Shown here one piece after another: positions 54,811 through 63,945 of a DNA stretch of 64,000 bases. Source of the DNA: an uncultured Tropicimonas sp. (GTDB lineage Bacteria; Pseudomonadota; Alphaproteobacteria; Rhodobacterales; Rhodobacteraceae). A program made the position numbers and the translations under genes. The stretch is from the NCBI GenBank assembly GCA_947495685.1, contig CANLZY010000002.1, forward strand, positions 124,001-188,000, given 5' to 3'. Position 1 is the stretch's first letter. Every line of letters starts with the position of its first letter. The notes below the pieces were generated by a model, which made no database searches, was not told where the DNA came from, and worked only from the letters and a program-made list of their open reading frames with translations.

Positions 54811-55251
54811 TCAGGCCCGTTCAAGCTCCAGTAGCGAACGGAGGCCGGAATTGTCGTCGACCAGATCCGCGAGCGTCACCCCGTCGAGCGTATGATAGAA
54901 AGCCTCCAGCGCGACTGACAACTGGCCCCGCAGGCGGCAGCTGGCGGTTAGCGGGCAATGGTTGTCCGATCCGGCAAAACATTCCGCAAAGGGCACGTTC
55001 GCCTCGAACACGCGAAATACCTGACCGACAGACAGGGCCTCGGGGGCCACTTTCAGGCGAATACCGCCGTTTCGACCCCGTGCGGTTTCAATGAACCCCG
55101 TCTGACCCAGCATGTTGATCACCACGCCCAGATGATTCTCGGACGAATTGCAGGCCTGGGCGATTTCCGCCTTGCGCACAATCCTGTCGGCGTTGATCGC
55201 GCAGAACATCAGCGCGCGCATGGCGAGGTTGGTTCTAACGGTCAAACGCAT
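54811..55251 (-). CDS. Rrf2-family Fe-S regulator (RirA/NsrR-like)
   Basis: 146 residues from the ATG at 55251 (MRLTVRTNLAMRALMFCA). Winged HTH with the NHLGVVINMLGQTGFIETAR and GRNGGIRL segments. Three cysteines at C91, C99 and C105 (spacing x7, x5) should bind an iron-sulfur cluster; those positions equal the ones known for rhizobial RirA, while the position beside cydDC recalls NsrR. It is divergent from cydD, whose 126-bp promoter region contains an FNR-like box and a NsrR-like half-site. Confidence 0.88.
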   Translation of the reverse strand: MRLTVRTNLAMRALMFCAINADRIVRKAEIAQACNSSENHLGVVINMLGQTGFIETARGRNGGIRLKVAPEALSVGQVFRVFEANVPFAECFAGSDNHCPLTASCRLRGQLSVALEAFYHTLDGVTLADLVDDNSGLRSLLELERA

Positions 55252-55307
55252 ATCGGGCGCTTCCTTTCGCGTGTCTGGGTGTGCGGGGCTCAAACGCTTT
55301 GGTGTCA

Positions 55308-55321
55308 TTGATCCAGATCAC
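55308..55321. promoter_or_regulatory. FNR-like box before cydD
   Basis: TTGATCCAGATCAC differs from TTGAT-N4-ATCAA only at the last base. It lies 57 bp before the cydD ATG and in the divergent region shared with the Rrf2 gene. Confidence 0.55.
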
Positions 55322-55341
55322 AATAGACTTCGGATTCCTAG

Positions 55342-55353
55342 TTTAAATGCATC
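55342..55353. promoter_or_regulatory. NsrR-like half-site
   Basis: TTTAAATGCATC fits the right half of the enterobacterial NsrR operator (AAATGCATCTT). The left half is not conserved, so it may be a single half-site or coincidental. Confidence 0.3.
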
Positions 55354-55377
55354 GAGAATGAATCATTGGGGAACCTC

Positions 55378-57063
55378 ATGCCCGAAAAATGTGCCGATCC
55401 CGCCGCAGCGCGGCTGACCCAAGCGGCGGCTTGCGCCGGTGGAGATTTGGGCCGGGGCGGGTGGATGTCGGTGCTGTCGGCCGTGTTGTGGTTGCCGCAG
55501 GCGGCGCTGGTCGCTTCGGTGCTGTCAGGACTCCTGGACGGGACGGCAACCGATCGAACCATCTGGCTGGCTGCCGGAGGATTTGCGGCACTTGGCCTCC
55601 TGCGGGCGGCCATTCAGGCGCTTAGTGACCGCGTCCTTGTCGAGGCAGTCGATCATGTCCTGGCACGCGAGCGCGCGGAGCTGATCGCCACCCAGGGGCG
55701 ACGGTCGCCGATGTCATCCGGGCCGGGTTCGGCGGCGGTGGCGGCGCTGGCCTCAGAAAAGCTGGCCATGCTCGCCCCCTTTCTGACCCGGTATCGGCCA
55801 TCATCGTTGCGGGTGCGGGTGCTGCCACTCGTTATATGGGGGGTATCGTTGTGGCATTCCTGGGCGGTTGCCGTGATTCTGCTGGTGGCGGGGCCGCTGA
55901 TTCCAATGTTCATGGCGCTGGTTGGGATGGCGGCGCGTGACGCCAGCGAACGTCAGATGGACGAGATCGGCAGCCTCAACACATTGTTGATGGAACGGCT
56001 GAACGCGCTGGTGGATATCCGGCTGCTGGCTGCGGCCCCCCGGGTCGTGGCGCAATTCGAGGGGCAGGCCGACGCCTTGCGGCAGCGCACGATGGCTGTG
56101 CTGCGCGTGGCGTTCCTGTCATCGACGGTGCTGGAGCTGTTCTCGGCGCTCGGCGTGGCTTTGGTGGCCGTCTATGTCGGGTTTGCCCTGTTGGGCCAGA
56201 TCGGATTCGGCGCCTGGACCACACCCCTGACCGTGCGCGAGGGGATCTTTCTGCTGCTGCTGGCACCGGAGTTTTTCCAGCCGCTGCGCGACCTGGCTGC
56301 CGCCTGGCACGACAAGGCCGCAGCGACGGCGGTGGCGCGCGACCTTGTGGAGATCGAGGCAGACACGCCGAGCGCGTTGTTGGGAAGCGGCGTTGCGGTG
56401 GCCCCAATGTCTGGCCCACCGTCCATATCTGCGCGTGGCGTGAGGGTGGCTGTTGCGCCGGGGCAGGTGGTCTCCTATCCGGATTTCGACCTGCCTGCCG
56501 GGCGGACCTGTGCGTTGATCGGGCCCAGCGGGCGAGGAAAGACGGTCCTGATGTCGGCGCTGGCGGGACTGGTGCCGATTGCCGGGGGCCAAATCACCGT
56601 TGCCGGACAGCGGCTGACAGCCGAAACAGCCGATGCCTGGCGGATGCGGGTAGGCTGGATTCCGCAATCCCCGCACTTTTTTGCGGAAACGCTGCAGGCA
56701 AACCTGCGCCGCGCGGCCCCCGGGGCCACCCAAGCCGAGCTTTGGCGGGCCTTGAGCGCGGTTCAAGCCGAAGATGTCGTGCGTCGGCTGCCGCGCGGGT
56801 TGCAGACCCGGCTGGGGGAAACCGGCACGGGGGTGTCTGGGGGCGAGGCCCGCCGGTTGATGGTGGCGCGTGCGGCGCTCGGGCGGGCTGACGTGATCCT
56901 TGCGGACGAACCGACGGCAAACCTGGATTCAGAAACGACGGCGGTGGTCACGGCGGGGCTGCTGGAGCTTGCCCGAAACGGGGCCAGCCTGATCGTGGCG
57001 ACCCATGACCCCGTTCTTGTCGCGCAACTGGAATTGCGGATCGATCTGGGAGATGTCGCATGA
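55378..57063 (+). CDS. cydD: thiol reductant ABC exporter subunit CydD
   Basis: 561 residues. An N-terminal six-helix membrane domain is followed by an ABC ATPase: Walker A GPSGRGKT, signature VSGGEARRL and Walker B VILADEPTANLD. With CydC it exports cysteine and glutathione, needed to assemble cytochrome bd. The ATG at 55378 is used rather than a TTG at 55366. Its stop overlaps the cydC start (ATGA). Confidence 0.93.
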   Translation: MPEKCADPAAARLTQAAACAGGDLGRGGWMSVLSAVLWLPQAALVASVLSGLLDGTATDRTIWLAAGGFAALGLLRAAIQALSDRVLVEAVDHVLARERAELIATQGRRSPMSSGPGSAAVAALASEKLAMLAPFLTRYRPSSLRVRVLPLVIWGVSLWHSWAVAVILLVAGPLIPMFMALVGMAARDASERQMDEIGSLNTLLMERLNALVDIRLLAAAPRVVAQFEGQADALRQRTMAVLRVAFLSSTVLELFSALGVALVAVYVGFALLGQIGFGAWTTPLTVREGIFLLLLAPEFFQPLRDLAAAWHDKAAATAVARDLVEIEADTPSALLGSGVAVAPMSGPPSISARGVRVAVAPGQVVSYPDFDLPAGRTCALIGPSGRGKTVLMSALAGLVPIAGGQITVAGQRLTAETADAWRMRVGWIPQSPHFFAETLQANLRRAAPGATQAELWRALSAVQAEDVVRRLPRGLQTRLGETGTGVSGGEARRLMVARAALGRADVILADEPTANLDSETTAVVTAGLLELARNGASLIVATHDPVLVAQLELRIDLGDVA

Positions 57064-58709
57064 AACCTCTTTGGACGATCTTTCGACTGGTCTGGCGGGC
57101 TGATCGCTGGACGATGACCCGAGGCATCGCGCTGGCGGTCGTGGTGCTTGTCATGGGCGTCGCGTTGCTGGGCCTGTCGGGCTGGTTCATCGTCGGCGCC
57201 GGCGCGGCCGGGCTTGCGGGAACCGGCGCCATTTTCGATGTGTTCCGCCCCTCGGCTGGCGTGCGATTCCTGGCGCTTGGCCGGACGGCGGCGCGATATG
57301 GCGAACGGCTGCTCACCCACGACGCCACGCTCAAGGCCCTCGCGGTATTGCGCGCCCGGTTGCTGGCGGGAATTGCCCGGGCTCCGTTCGACCGGATGCG
57401 GCAGGTCCGCGGCGCGCAGGTTCTGAACCGGCTGACGGCGGATGTGGATGCATTGGATGGCGTCGCCCTGCGGGTGGTCATTCCGGTTGTGGCAGCGGTG
57501 CTGACGCTTGGATTGGCGTTGGTGACATTGAGCTGGTTGGTCGATCCTGCCGTCGCGCTCTGGTCTGTGCTGTCCCTGGCGATTGGCGCGGGATTGGCGC
57601 TTGCCCTGGCGGCCCGCAGGTCGGCGCGGCCCTCGCGGTTGGCGCAAGCTATGTCGCAGGCGTTTCGGGTGCGGCTGATCGATCACCTGCGCGGGCGATC
57701 CATGTTGGCGTTTTCCGGCCAACTGTCCGAGTCCGAAGCCGCCGTGCTGGCCGCCGACACCCGGAACCGCAAGCACACCCTGGAGGTGGCCCGGATCGAA
57801 CGACGGGCCGGCGCGCTGATCTCGGCCAGCGCCACCATGGCCGCCGCCGGGGCACTGTTGATCGGTGCGGAAATGGCGCGTAGCGGCACGTTGGCACCGT
57901 CGCTGGCTGCGCTTGGCTTCTTTGCGACGTTGGCGTTGGCCGAAACCGTGGCGCCCCTGCGGCGTGGCGTTGCCGAAATCGGCGCGATGCGCGAGGCCGC
58001 CCGCCGTGTGACGCGTATGCTGGACAGCCCGGTCGAGGACGGCGGGGGCAGCTATGCCGGCGCCGAGGCTTTGGCCGACCTGGCCTTGCAGGATGTCACG
58101 ATCCTGAGACCCGGAGCAGCGGCGCCCCTGCTGACCTCGGTGACGCTATCCGTTGCGCCGGGCGAAAGCCTGGCGTTGGTCGGACGGAGCGGTGCGGGCA
58201 AATCGACGTTGCTGAATGCGATAGCCGGGCTGGAGCCGGTCGCAGCAGGAACTGTCCTGATCGGGGGGACCCCGCTGCTCAAGTGGAGCGAACACGCGTT
58301 GCGGATACGGCTTGGCTACCTGCCGCAGCGCAGTGCGTTGGTCAGCGGCACGATTGCACAGAACCTGTGGTTGGGCCAACCGGAGGCCGACGCGGAGCGG
58401 ATGTTGGAATGCCTGAACCGGGTCTGCCTCGGCGATGTGGTTGCGCGGTTGGGCGGTCTGGAGGCACAGCTTGGCGAGGGAGGGCGCGGCCTGTCGGGTG
58501 GCGAGGCTCGGCGGCTGACGCTGGCGCGGGTTCTGCTGCGCAATCCGGACATCCTGCTGCTGGACGAGCCGACCGAGGGACTGGATCGCGACACCGCCAA
58601 CCGGGTGCTGGACGGGATTCGGCAAGCCTGCCCGCAGGCGGCCATCCTGATCGCGGCGCACCGGGCGGAAGAGCGCGCCTGGGCGGATCAGGCTCTGGCC
58701 CTGCAATAA
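57060..58709 (+). CDS. cydC: thiol reductant ABC exporter subunit CydC
   Basis: 549 residues, membrane domain plus ATPase with Walker A GRSGAGKST, signature LSGGEARRL and Walker B ILLLDEPTEGLD. The TM segments are in the first 300 residues (GIALAVVVLVMGVALLGLSG, ALAVLRARLLAG). It forms a heterodimer with CydD. The 122-bp gap to cydA contains a perfect FNR box, giving the oxidase genes a separate promoter. Confidence 0.93.
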   Translation: MKPLWTIFRLVWRADRWTMTRGIALAVVVLVMGVALLGLSGWFIVGAGAAGLAGTGAIFDVFRPSAGVRFLALGRTAARYGERLLTHDATLKALAVLRARLLAGIARAPFDRMRQVRGAQVLNRLTADVDALDGVALRVVIPVVAAVLTLGLALVTLSWLVDPAVALWSVLSLAIGAGLALALAARRSARPSRLAQAMSQAFRVRLIDHLRGRSMLAFSGQLSESEAAVLAADTRNRKHTLEVARIERRAGALISASATMAAAGALLIGAEMARSGTLAPSLAALGFFATLALAETVAPLRRGVAEIGAMREAARRVTRMLDSPVEDGGGSYAGAEALADLALQDVTILRPGAAAPLLTSVTLSVAPGESLALVGRSGAGKSTLLNAIAGLEPVAAGTVLIGGTPLLKWSEHALRIRLGYLPQRSALVSGTIAQNLWLGQPEADAERMLECLNRVCLGDVVARLGGLEAQLGEGGRGLSGGEARRLTLARVLLRNPDILLLDEPTEGLDRDTANRVLDGIRQACPQAAILIAAHRAEERAWADQALALQ

Positions 58710-58732
58710 GATATATTGAAATTGGGTTTTTA

Positions 58733-58746
58733 TTGATCTGTATCAA
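58733..58746. promoter_or_regulatory. perfect FNR/FnrL box before cydA
   Basis: TTGATCTGTATCAA matches TTGAT-N4-ATCAA exactly, with its centre about 92 bp before the cydA ATG. It is flanked by an unusually AT-rich promoter region. It predicts induction of the bd oxidase when oxygen falls. Confidence 0.85.
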
Positions 58747-58831
58747 GGAGAAGCTCTCCTGCGAAGTGCATTAGCCAAATTAAAGACGTAAATACAATTC
58801 ATCTTTTGAAAGATCCCTACGGAGGCAACCT

Positions 58832-60448
58832 ATGGAACTGGATGTTGTGGAGTTATCGCGACTGCAATTCGCGATGACGGCCCTGTATCACTTCCTCTTT
58901 GTGCCGCTCACACTTGGTCTGTCGATCATCGTGGCGCTCATGGAGACGGTCTATGTGATGACCAACCGTCCGATCTGGCGGCAGATGACCAAATTCTGGG
59001 GCACGCTGTTCGGAATCAACTTTGCCATCGGAGTCGCAACCGGCATCACGATGGAATTCCAGTTCGGGATGAACTGGTCCTACTACAGCCACTACGTGGG
59101 CGACATCTTCGGCGCGCCGCTGGCGATCGAGGGGCTGATGGCCTTCTTCATGGAGGCGACCTTTGTCGGGCTGTTCTTCTTTGGATGGGACAAACTCAGC
59201 AAGGTCGGGCACCTCACGGTCACCTGGCTGGTGGCCATAGGGTCGAACTTTTCGGCGCTGTGGATCCTGATCGCCAACGGCTGGATGCAGAACCCGGTCG
59301 GGGCAGAATTCAACCCGGTGTCGATGCGGATGGAGATGACCAGCTTCTTCGACGTGGTCTTCAACGAGGTGGCGCAGGCCAAGTTCGTCCACACCGTTTC
59401 GGCGGGCTATGTCACGGCTTCGGTGTTCGTTCTGGGCGTATCGGCGTGGTACCTGCTCAAGGGGCGTCACATCGAACTCGCGCGCCGCTCGATCACCATT
59501 GCAGCCTCCTTCGGGCTGGCCTCCGCCTTGTCCGTCGTCGTGTTGGGGGACGAGTCGGGCTATGCCGCGACCCACAGCCAGAAGATGAAACTCGCCGCCA
59601 TCGAAGGCATGTGGCACACCGAGCTGGCCCCGGCGTCGTTCACGGCGATCGGCTTCCCCGACATGGAGGCCCGCGAGACCCACTATGCCATCCACATTCC
59701 CTGGATGATGGGTCTGATCGGGACGCGCAGCCTGACCGAAGAGATCCCCGGCATCGCCGAACTGGTCGAGAACGCGGAGGCCCGCATCAAGTCCGGCATC
59801 ATCGCCTATGACGCGTTGGAACAGATCCGTGAGTTGCGGGACGATGCGCCGGCAGACGTGCGCCAGCAGTTCGAGGATCATTCCGCCGACCTGGGCTTCG
59901 CCTACCTGCTCAAGCGCTATGTGGATGACCCGCGCACGGCGACCGAAAAGCAGATCGCCCTGGCGTCCAATGATACCGTGCCCACCGTATGGCCGCTGTT
60001 CTGGGGTTTCCGGATCATGGTCGCGCTCGGCTTCAGCTTCATCGCGCTGATGGCTTATTTCTTCTATCGCGCCAACTGGAAGGGCATGACCTTTCCGCGA
60101 CCGATGCTGCGGCTTGCCGTCTGGATGATCCCAGCACCGTGGATTGCTGCGGAACTGGGATGGTTCGTGGCCGAATTCGGTCGCCAACCCTGGACCGTGG
60201 ACGGGGTGCTGCCGACCGTGATGTCGGTCAGCCACCTGAGCGTCGCGGATCTCGCCATCACGTTGGCCGGGTTCGTCACCTTCTATTCGGTCCTCTTCGT
60301 GATCGAAATGAGCCTGATGGTGAAATTTATCCGCAAGGGTCCCTACATGGATGTCCCCGAGACGGATGTCTGGATGGCCAAACACGAACACCGCCTGCGT
60401 ACCCATGACGGCAATGTGCCGGGTGCCAACGTCACACCTGCGGAGTAA
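58832..60448 (+). CDS. cydA: cytochrome bd ubiquinol oxidase subunit I
   Basis: 538 residues. It starts LSRLQFAMTALYHFLFVPLT with the heme-b595 ligand His near H20. The conserved acidic channel EGLMAFFMEATFVGLF and the GWFVAEFGRQPW segment of the quinol site are present. The protein carries hemes b558, b595 and d and oxidises quinol with high oxygen affinity. The size fits a Q-loop of the E. coli long type. The ATG follows an ACGGAGGC ribosome site. Confidence 0.97.
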   Translation: MELDVVELSRLQFAMTALYHFLFVPLTLGLSIIVALMETVYVMTNRPIWRQMTKFWGTLFGINFAIGVATGITMEFQFGMNWSYYSHYVGDIFGAPLAIEGLMAFFMEATFVGLFFFGWDKLSKVGHLTVTWLVAIGSNFSALWILIANGWMQNPVGAEFNPVSMRMEMTSFFDVVFNEVAQAKFVHTVSAGYVTASVFVLGVSAWYLLKGRHIELARRSITIAASFGLASALSVVVLGDESGYAATHSQKMKLAAIEGMWHTELAPASFTAIGFPDMEARETHYAIHIPWMMGLIGTRSLTEEIPGIAELVENAEARIKSGIIAYDALEQIRELRDDAPADVRQQFEDHSADLGFAYLLKRYVDDPRTATEKQIALASNDTVPTVWPLFWGFRIMVALGFSFIALMAYFFYRANWKGMTFPRPMLRLAVWMIPAPWIAAELGWFVAEFGRQPWTVDGVLPTVMSVSHLSVADLAITLAGFVTFYSVLFVIEMSLMVKFIRKGPYMDVPETDVWMAKHEHRLRTHDGNVPGANVTPAE

Positions 60449-60453
60449 CCCAC

Positions 60454-61617
60454 ATGATTCTGCATGAACTTATCGATTTCGAGATCCTGCGGGTCATCTG
60501 GTGGCTGCTGCTGGGGGTGCTGCTGATCGGCTTTGCCCTGACGGACGGCTTCGACATGGGGGTCGGCGCATTGCTGCCTTTCGTGGCCAAAACCGACCTC
60601 GAGCGGCGCCAGACCATAAACACCGTAGGCCCCGTTTGGGAAGGCAACCAGGTCTGGTTCGTTCTGGGCGGCGGCGCGATCTTTGCCGCATGGCCACCGC
60701 TGTACGCGGTCAGCTTTTCCGGGTTCTACCTTGCCATGTTCGTGGTGCTGGCGGCGCTGATCCTGAGGCCCGTTGGGTTCAAGTACCGCTCCAAGCGCGA
60801 AAGCGCGACGTGGCGCAATGGTTGGGACTGGGCCCTGTTCGTGGGTGGCGCGGTTCCGGTGTTGATCTTTGGCGTCGCGGTCGGCAACGTGCTGGTGGGG
60901 GTGCCCTTCCACCTGACGCCGGAACTGCTGTCGATGTACGACGGCCCGTTCTACTCCAAGTTCTTTGGCCTGCTGAATCCGTTCTCGCTGTTGGCTGGCG
61001 TCGTCTCGCTGTCGATGCTGTTGCAGCACGGTTCGGCCTGGCTGGCGCTCAAGGCGGACGGAATGGTCGAAACCCGGGCACGCAACTACGGCCCCATGTT
61101 TGGCTACATCGCGGCGGCGGGGTTTGCGCTGGCCGGTATCTGGTTGGCTGTCGGGATCGACGGCTACGCTATCGTCAGCGCAGTCGTTACCGATGGTCCG
61201 TCCAACCCGTTGCTGTCCGAGGTTGAGCGCGGCGGCAGTTGGCTGGACGCCTATTCCACCCGTCCATGGATCGCCATCGCGCCCGTTCTGGGCTTTGTCG
61301 GCATCCTGATGGCGGCGCGGTCGATGGCCGGGCACAGCGATGTGGCACCGCTGTTGTGGTCAAAGTTGGGGATCTTCGGGGTGATCTCGACCGTTGGGTT
61401 GACGATGTTCCCGTTCATCCTGCCCTCGACAGTCGATCCGAACTCGTCGCTGACGGTCTGGGACAGCTCGTCTTCGCATCTGACGCTGTTCGTGATGCTG
61501 ATCTGCACGCTGATCTTCATGCCGCTGATCCTGGCCTACACCGCCTGGGTATACCGGGTGCTGTGGGGCAAGGTCACGCAGGACGACATCGCCGACAATT
61601 CCGAAACCGTGTACTGA
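60454..61617 (+). CDS. cydB: cytochrome bd ubiquinol oxidase subunit II
   Basis: 387 residues, about eight membrane segments, with ALTDGFDMGVGALLPFVAKT, NTVGPVWEGNQVWFVLGGGA and FPFILPSTVDPNSSLTVWDS, all diagnostic of CydB. It is 5 bp after cydA. It stabilises the heme subunit. Confidence 0.97.
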   Translation: MILHELIDFEILRVIWWLLLGVLLIGFALTDGFDMGVGALLPFVAKTDLERRQTINTVGPVWEGNQVWFVLGGGAIFAAWPPLYAVSFSGFYLAMFVVLAALILRPVGFKYRSKRESATWRNGWDWALFVGGAVPVLIFGVAVGNVLVGVPFHLTPELLSMYDGPFYSKFFGLLNPFSLLAGVVSLSMLLQHGSAWLALKADGMVETRARNYGPMFGYIAAAGFALAGIWLAVGIDGYAIVSAVVTDGPSNPLLSEVERGGSWLDAYSTRPWIAIAPVLGFVGILMAARSMAGHSDVAPLLWSKLGIFGVISTVGLTMFPFILPSTVDPNSSLTVWDSSSSHLTLFVMLICTLIFMPLILAYTAWVYRVLWGKVTQDDIADNSETVY

Positions 61618-61628
61618 GAGGTAGTCCC

Positions 61629-61739
61629 ATGTGGTATTTTGCCTGGCTTCTCGGCCTTCCGCTTGCTGCCTTGCTCGCCGTGTTGAACGCGATGTGGGTG
61701 GAAATGCAGGAAGACCGTGCGTTCGCCGATGAGGAATAG
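61629..61739 (+). CDS. cydX: cytochrome bd small subunit CydX
   Basis: A 36-residue frame below the usual size cut-off: MWYFAWLLGLPLAALLAV with one membrane helix, then an E/D-rich tail (EMQEDRAFADEE). The W-Y-F-A-W-x-L-G start is the CydX/YbgT signature. It is 11 bp after cydB and is needed for stability of the bd complex in other bacteria. A terminator follows. Confidence 0.92.
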   Translation: MWYFAWLLGLPLAALLAVLNAMWVEMQEDRAFADEE

Positions 61740-61784
61740 GGAATCCCAACGCTCCAGTGTGTCTTTTTTTTGGAGTGGTTCCTG

Positions 61785-61813
61785 GCCGGGGCGTTCGCGT
61801 CCCGGCTTTTTTT
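61785..61813 (+). terminator. terminator of the cyd operon
   Basis: GCCGGG and CCCGGC around a 10-nt loop, then seven T residues. It lies 45 bp after the cydX stop. A second T-rich block at 61763 lies just upstream. Confidence 0.88.
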
Positions 61814-61959
61814 CGAGACCGAACTGTGCAACGGATCGGCTGACCCGTTCGAATGGTGCCTCAACCATCTATCCACCGTTCGATCAGGATGTGAACGATG
61901 GGTTGTGGCATGCCTGGTAAGGCGCAACCGATTTGTGAATGTACCCCGGAGACAAGATC

Positions 61960-62934
61960 ATGACCAAGACGACGGCATCGACCGAACCGCAACTCGCCCA
62001 CTTCCCGGTGACGTTCTTTGCCTGCGTGATGGGCTTGGCCGGGTTTGCCCTTTCCACGCATACCGCCGAACATGCCTGGGGGATGTCGGCCGCGATGTCG
62101 TCGGTGTTCCTGGCAATCACGATCTTGGCCTTCGTGACGATCCTCGCGCTGTTTCTTGCCAAGTTTATGAAATACCGTGCTGAATTCAATGCGGAGTGGG
62201 GCCACCCCGTCAAAAAGGCCTTCTTTCCGGCCATCTCGATCTCGTTGCTTCTGATCTCGGTCGGGCTTGCGAACTGGTCGCCGCCGGTGGCGCGCGTGGT
62301 CTGGTTGATCGGTGCCGGGTTGCAGGCTGGGCTGATGCTGGCGGTGATCTCGGGCTGGATCGGCCATCGCCCGTTTCAGCAGATCCACATTTCACCGGCC
62401 TGGTTCATCCCGGCGGTCGGCAACGTGGTCGCACCGGTGGCCGGGGTGAGTCTCGGGTTTGTCGAGCTTTCGTGGTTCTTCTTCTCGGCGGGGATGCTGT
62501 TCTGGATCGTGCTGTTGACGCTGGTGATGAACCGATTGATCTTTCACGACCCGTTGCCGAGCAAGCTGGCGCCGACGCTGACAATCCTGATCGCGCCCCC
62601 AGCAGTCGGGTTCCTGGCCTGGATCCAGTTGAACGGCGCTCAGGTGGATGCGATGGCACGGGTACTTCTGAACGCGGGCTATCTGTTCGCGGCCCTGGTC
62701 GCCGTACAGGCGGTCCGGTTCCGGCAAAGCCCGTTTGCGCTGTCTTGGTGGGCCCTCAGCTTTCCGATCGCGGCGCTGACCATTGCGACATTCCGGTTCG
62801 CGGCGTTGGCGGGCAGCGGCTTTCACGCCGGGCTTGCGGTGCTGCTCTACGTGCTTCTTGTCGTGATCATGGTGGCGTTGATCGTTCGTACCTACACCGG
62901 CATCCGGCGCAACGAGATCTGCGTGCCAGAGTGA
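61960..62934 (+). CDS. SLAC1/TehA-family anion channel or transporter
   Basis: 324 residues with about ten membrane segments, starting FPVTFFACVMGLAGFALSTH (the SLAC1 first helix) and containing PAWFIPAVGNVVAPVAGVSL and WWALSFPIAALTIATFRFAA. TehA/SLAC1 proteins are passive anion channels; the name tellurite-resistance is historic. The ATG at 61960 has GGAGA before it; an ATG seven codons upstream is possible. Confidence 0.88.
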   Translation: MTKTTASTEPQLAHFPVTFFACVMGLAGFALSTHTAEHAWGMSAAMSSVFLAITILAFVTILALFLAKFMKYRAEFNAEWGHPVKKAFFPAISISLLLISVGLANWSPPVARVVWLIGAGLQAGLMLAVISGWIGHRPFQQIHISPAWFIPAVGNVVAPVAGVSLGFVELSWFFFSAGMLFWIVLLTLVMNRLIFHDPLPSKLAPTLTILIAPPAVGFLAWIQLNGAQVDAMARVLLNAGYLFAALVAVQAVRFRQSPFALSWWALSFPIAALTIATFRFAALAGSGFHAGLAVLLYVLLVVIMVALIVRTYTGIRRNEICVPE

Positions 62935-62939
62935 CGTGT

Positions 62940-62970
62940 TTGCCCGGTGTCGAACGGTTCGGCCGGGCAA
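62940..62970. terminator. bidirectional hairpin between convergent genes
   Basis: TTGCCCGG and CCGGGCAA arms enclose the inner palindrome CGAACGGTTCG. It lies between the stops of the SLAC1 gene and hemP and could end both transcripts, although neither side has a long T-run. Confidence 0.55.
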
Positions 62971-62977
62971 GAGGGAG

Positions 62978-63148
62978 CTACTTCGTCAGAATCAGCTTTC
63001 CGGCCTTGGTGATGCGCAAGGTATAGACCTTGTCGTCCAGCACGATCTGGGCCAGCCCGTCCCGCCCGGTCAGGGCGCGGGCGTCGAACACCGGTTGCGA
63101 TGCCAATGGGGCGTGGGTGGATGCGTCTATCGGGGTCATCATGGTCAT
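62978..63148 (-). CDS. hemP: hemin uptake protein HemP
   Basis: 56 residues, too short for most gene finders. The second half (VLDDKVYTLRITKAGKLILT ending in K) is the HemP signature. Three in-frame ATGs lie at 63148, 63142 and 63139; the first follows GGAGA at somewhat long spacing. HemP genes are iron-regulated and help hemin uptake. A TGA-N9-TCA element lies 95 bp upstream. Confidence 0.88.
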   Translation of the reverse strand: MTMMTPIDASTHAPLASQPVFDARALTGRDGLAQIVLDDKVYTLRITKAGKLILTK

Positions 63149-63243
63149 GGTCAGATATCTCCTGTGTCCAGAGTGCGTGAATCGACAGCCCTGCCAAGCG
63201 GGGATTTCAGGTACCTTACTAAATTACTCAGAATGGTCAATCC

Positions 63244-63258
63244 TGAACAAACCGCTCA
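63244..63258. promoter_or_regulatory. candidate iron-responsive (IRO) box before hemP
   Basis: TGAACAAACCGCTCA fits the TGA-N9-TCA element associated with RirA control of iron genes. Six fixed bases make a chance match quite possible. Confidence 0.35.
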
Positions 63259-63414
63259 GAAACTGAGTCGGGTCGCCGCATTCGTGCGGTGTCGCGGGCA
63301 AGCAACTGGCCTCCGGGCAACAGCGGCCCCTTGAGCTGTCGCACGTCTGGCGACGTGGACGCAAAGCGATGGGGCAATGGGTGTGATCGACCTCCGACAC
63401 AGAGCCGATGGACA

Positions 63415-63864
63415 TCAGGTGGTCGGCGGACTTTCCAACCAGATCGTGATCGGCCCGTCGTTGACCAGTTCCACTGCCATGTCCGCCGCAAAGCGCCCGG
63501 TTTGCACAACGGGGCCAAGGCTGGCGAGGTGCTGCGCGAAGTGCTCATACAGCCGCTTGCCGTCTTCGGGGGCAGCGGCCTCCGAAAAGCCTGGTCGGTT
63601 GCCGCGCGACGTATCGGCGGCAAGGGTAAACTGGCTGACCACCAACGCGCTGCCGCCGGTGTCCAGCAAGGAGCGGTTCATCTTGCCCGCGTTGTCCTCG
63701 AAAATCCGCAGCTTAGACAGTTTTGCCGCAAGCCTTTCGGCCTCAGCCTCGCCATCGCCACGCATCGCGCAGACCAACGCCAATACGCCCGGTCCGATCT
63801 GGCCGATGGTCGCACCATCGACAGTCACCGAGGCGCGGGTCACCCTTTGAATCAAGGCTCTCAT
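63415..63864 (-). CDS. dtd: D-aminoacyl-tRNA deacylase
   Basis: 149 residues with the three family signatures: [20 protein letters not shown] at the start, the catalytic [19 protein letters not shown] and the cross-subunit [10 protein letters not shown] with the Gly-Pro cis motif. It removes D-amino acids mischarged onto tRNA. It reads away from the right-hand partial gene and lies about 266 bp upstream of hemP. Confidence 0.96.
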   Translation of the reverse strand: MRALIQRVTRASVTVDGATIGQIGPGVLALVCAMRGDGEAEAERLAAKLSKLRIFEDNAGKMNRSLLDTGGSALVVSQFTLAADTSRGNRPGFSEAAAPEDGKRLYEHFAQHLASLGPVVQTGRFAADMAVELVNDGPITIWLESPPTT

Positions 63865-63945
63865 CGGCAGGACTCCCTGAGATGGACCGGCGACGGGGCG
63901 GGTCCGTTCTGCTCTGACTGCGCGCCCGTGTCGGTCCGTTGGCGA

